From NCBI GenBank assembly GCA_913057815.1, contig CAJXOV010000074.1:1-8491 (forward strand): a stretch of 8,491 bases of DNA. Direction: 5' to 3'. Below, one piece after another: positions 6,928 through 8,491 of this stretch. Under the pieces are notes generated by a model. The model saw nothing but the letters and a program-made list of their open reading frames with translations, did not search any database and was not told the DNA's origin. The stretch is from an uncultured Flavobacteriales bacterium. GTDB lineage: Bacteria > Bacteroidota > Bacteroidia > Flavobacteriales_D > Sanyastnellaceae. Numbering within the stretch: position 1 is the stretch's first letter; each line of letters starts with the position of its first letter. The position numbers and the translations under genes are program-made.

Positions 6928-7944
6928 ATGAGAATATTATCTATCATTTTATTCATTAGTATTTGTGTTTCTTCCTGTGGAGATTATGACAAAAGAAGCA
7001 CTTTGAAAGCCTATTTAGGAGATTTCGGTGATGTAATGGTGGTAACCGATAGAGACTTATGGGAAGGAGATTTTGGAGACTCTATAAAGATTCTTCTAAC
7101 AGATTATGTTCCTGCTATAATGCCCGCACAAGGTCAATTTGATTTAGAATATAGTTCTCTAGAAAACTTTACTGGCTCTGCCAGAAGGTTTAGGAATGTT
7201 ATCTATCTAGACATTGGTGATAAGCTGAACAATCAGGAATCTAACATAGCTACTAGTAAATCGGAATATGCATTGGACCAAATTATTGTTTATGCACGAG
7301 CTAAAACTACGGAGGACATGCTGGAGCTTCTTAGCAAAAGATACAAGGACATTATTAATAAAATTAATGATGAAGAAGTTAAAAGAAAACAGCAAGCTTT
7401 AGCCTTTAGACAAGATTCTGCTGCTATAGAAAACATTCAGAGAAAGAAAGGATACAACATACTTGTTCCTACTGCTTATAAAGTTCTAGTGGACTCAGGA
7501 AATGTTCTATGGATGAACAAGCTAAGCTCCATAAGAGATGACGATATGGAGAAATACAATGTACGGGACATAGTCATAACCACATACAGTTATGAGTCTG
7601 AAGAAATGCTTTTATTGGAAAATCTTCTTAAAAAAAGAGATGAAGTTCTAAGAGTCATCACTTTTGATGAAACAGACAGCACTTACATTCGTCATCAAGA
7701 AAAGCTTGAACCAACACTTAGAGTTCTTTCTGCCGATAACGATTATAAATTAGAAATTAGAAGCCAGTGGACTAAAGAAGGAGCTTTCCAAGGAGGACCT
7801 TCAATACAATACATCCAACTAGATTATGACAACAGAAGAATTATTCATGCAGACGCCAGAGTGTACGCTCCTGGATACTCTAAACGAGAATTGGTCAGAG
7901 AATTAGAAGCTATAATAAAATCTATTACCCCAGTAAAAAATTAA
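6928..7944 (+). CDS. DUF4837 family lipoprotein
   Basis: This is a predicted lipoprotein of a Bacteroidota family of unknown function, 338 residues long. The signal MRILSIILFISICVSSC ends in a good lipobox (V-S-S-C), so Cys17 is the likely lipidation site, followed by GDYDKR. Family-like blocks are visible: GDVMVVTDRDLWEGDFGDSIKILL (34-57), VPAIMPAQGQFDLEYSSLENFTGSARRFRNVIYLDI (61-96), a charged helical middle (125-175), GYNILVPTAYKVLVDSGNVLWM (175-196), and a C-terminal GAFQGGPSIQYIQLDYDNRRIIHADARVYAPG (285-316) followed by KRELVRELEAII (319-330). It lies between the lytic transglycosylase (5-base gap) and the FKBP gene (3-base gap), so it is almost certainly co-transcribed. An envelope role linked to wall turnover is inferred from neighbours only. 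Confidence 0.85.
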   Translation: MRILSIILFISICVSSCGDYDKRSTLKAYLGDFGDVMVVTDRDLWEGDFGDSIKILLTDYVPAIMPAQGQFDLEYSSLENFTGSARRFRNVIYLDIGDKLNNQESNIATSKSEYALDQIIVYARAKTTEDMLELLSKRYKDIINKINDEEVKRKQQALAFRQDSAAIENIQRKKGYNILVPTAYKVLVDSGNVLWMNKLSSIRDDDMEKYNVRDIVITTYSYESEEMLLLENLLKKRDEVLRVITFDETDSTYIRHQEKLEPTLRVLSADNDYKLEIRSQWTKEGAFQGGPSIQYIQLDYDNRRIIHADARVYAPGYSKRELVRELEAIIKSITPVKN

Positions 7945-7947
7945 AAA

Positions 7948-8394
7948 ATGACTATTAAAAAAGGATCCCAAGTAACATTATTATACAAACTTACATATGA
8001 TGGTGCAGATGGAGAATTAATAGAAGAAACAGGAAAAGACGAGCCACTTTCGTTTGAGTTTGGCACAGGTGACATGCTTGATGCATTTGAGCATGAGCTG
8101 ATTGATTTAAAAGCATCGGAAGAGTTTAGCTTTTCTCTAACTCCAGAACAGGCTTATGGCCCGTTTCAAGAAGATCTTCTAGTAGAGTATTCTAAAGACA
8201 GTTTCTTAGTGGAAGGTGAAATCGATGAAGATTTCTTGCAAGAGGGAGAAGTCTTGGAAATGACGGATGAAGAGGGAAACATTTTCGAAGGAATGATTGA
8301 TGAAAACAAAACAAATTCTGTAGTTGTCAATTTTAACCATCCTTTAGCAGGAGAAACTATACATTTTAAGGGAGCTATCTCTGAGGTTTCTTAA
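7948..8394 (+). CDS. SlyD-like FKBP-type peptidyl-prolyl cis-trans isomerase
   Basis: This is a predicted prolyl isomerase and chaperone of the SlyD/FKBP class, 148 residues with no signal peptide, so likely cytoplasmic. The FKBP fold is split as in SlyD: residues 1-71 include VTLLYKLTYDGADGELIEET (9-28), LSFEFGTGDMLDAFEHELIDL (34-54) and FSLTPEQAYGPF (62-73). An insert-in-flap domain spans about 74-126, and the second FKBP part includes VVVNFNHPLAGETIHFKGAISEV (125-147). The NHPLAG and PEQAYG signatures are strong. It lacks the His/Cys-rich metal-binding tail of E. coli SlyD. The usual glycines of the LxGxxxGD turn are replaced (LIDLKASEEF), so catalysis may be altered. The protein is notably acidic. 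It is the last gene of the tatA-led block. Confidence 0.9.
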   Translation: MTIKKGSQVTLLYKLTYDGADGELIEETGKDEPLSFEFGTGDMLDAFEHELIDLKASEEFSFSLTPEQAYGPFQEDLLVEYSKDSFLVEGEIDEDFLQEGEVLEMTDEEGNIFEGMIDENKTNSVVVNFNHPLAGETIHFKGAISEVS

Positions 8395-8398
8395 CATT

Positions 8399-8412
8399 GC
8401 TTTTTTCAAAGC
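8399..8412 (+). terminator. Short hairpin after the FKBP gene
   Basis: GCTTT (8399-8403) pairs with AAAGC (8408-8412) across a TTTC tetraloop, four bases past the FKBP stop. A pyrimidine-rich stretch (CTTCTTAGTCTTTCTT) follows, but there is no uninterrupted T run, so this is at best a weak terminator. Its place at the end of the block and before the next ATG at 8471 is the main support. Confidence 0.25.
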
Positions 8413-8470
8413 CTTCTTAGTCTTTCTTAATCAGATGAAAGAAACTCTTTAAGTTTATCGTTTATTAAGA

Positions 8471-8491
8471 ATGGCAAAGCAAAAAAGTAAA
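8471..8491 (+). CDS. Start of a downstream gene, partial
   Basis: An ATG at 8471 opens a frame reading MAKQKSK to the window end. The preceding 76 bases contain no other gene, and the A-rich AAGA directly before the ATG is typical of this phylum. Short basic starts of this kind occur in many cytoplasmic proteins, for example RadA, whose N-terminus in Bacteroidota often reads MAKxK before a zinc-binding CxxC. Seven residues cannot establish identity, so no product is assigned. Confidence 0.4.

Noticed and set aside
7207..7395. Minus-strand open frame of 62 codons inside the DUF4837 gene
   Set aside because: It is antisense to a confident gene and low in complexity (F/N/I-rich), as expected from AT-rich DNA.

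Overview
This window looks like ordinary chromosomal DNA from a Bacteroidota bacterium, probably a marine or soil member of the Cytophagales. That placement is an inference. It rests on low GC, on families largely confined to this phylum (DUF4270 and DUF4837 lipoproteins, and a short one-domain glycogen-synthase-like protein beside panC), on weak ribosome binding sites, and on promoter elements matching the Bacteroidota -7 consensus TAnnTTTG instead of the E. coli -10 box. I see no insertion sequences, phage genes, CRISPR arrays, tRNAs or rRNAs. Coding density is high and no gap exceeds about 110 bases.

Layout: two divergent gene blocks meet at about 4215-4321. The leftward block (minus strand) runs short GT5-like protein -> DUF4270 lipoprotein -> glmS. 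The first two genes are only 2 bases apart, and glmS follows after about 34 bases. A well-matched Bacteroidota promoter (TTG, 20 bases, TATCTTTG) lies just upstream of the block. Beyond glmS, at the left edge, a further minus-strand gene with a signal-peptide-like start (MKKLLMFSMM) begins and leaves the window.

The rightward block (plus strand) starts with panC (pantothenate synthetase), which is not followed by panD. Next comes tatA with its own -7 element, then a lipid- and wall-facing set with gaps of 32, 5 and 3 bases: an MltD-type lytic transglycosylase with two C-terminal LysM domains, a DUF4837 lipoprotein, and a SlyD-like FKBP prolyl isomerase. A weak hairpin follows the isomerase. 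At the right edge a new plus-strand gene (MAKQKSK...) starts and runs out of the window.

Shared theme: most of the genes serve the cell envelope. GlmS makes glucosamine-6-phosphate for peptidoglycan and LPS, the transglycosylase cuts peptidoglycan, TatA exports folded proteins, and two lipoproteins of unknown function sit in the envelope. The least explained element is the GT5-like protein. It keeps the N-terminal fold and its HxHGW-type signature but lacks the ADP-glucose loop and the whole C-terminal half of glycogen synthase, and it is co-transcribed with an uncharacterised lipoprotein and glmS. No clearly new multi-gene system is visible.
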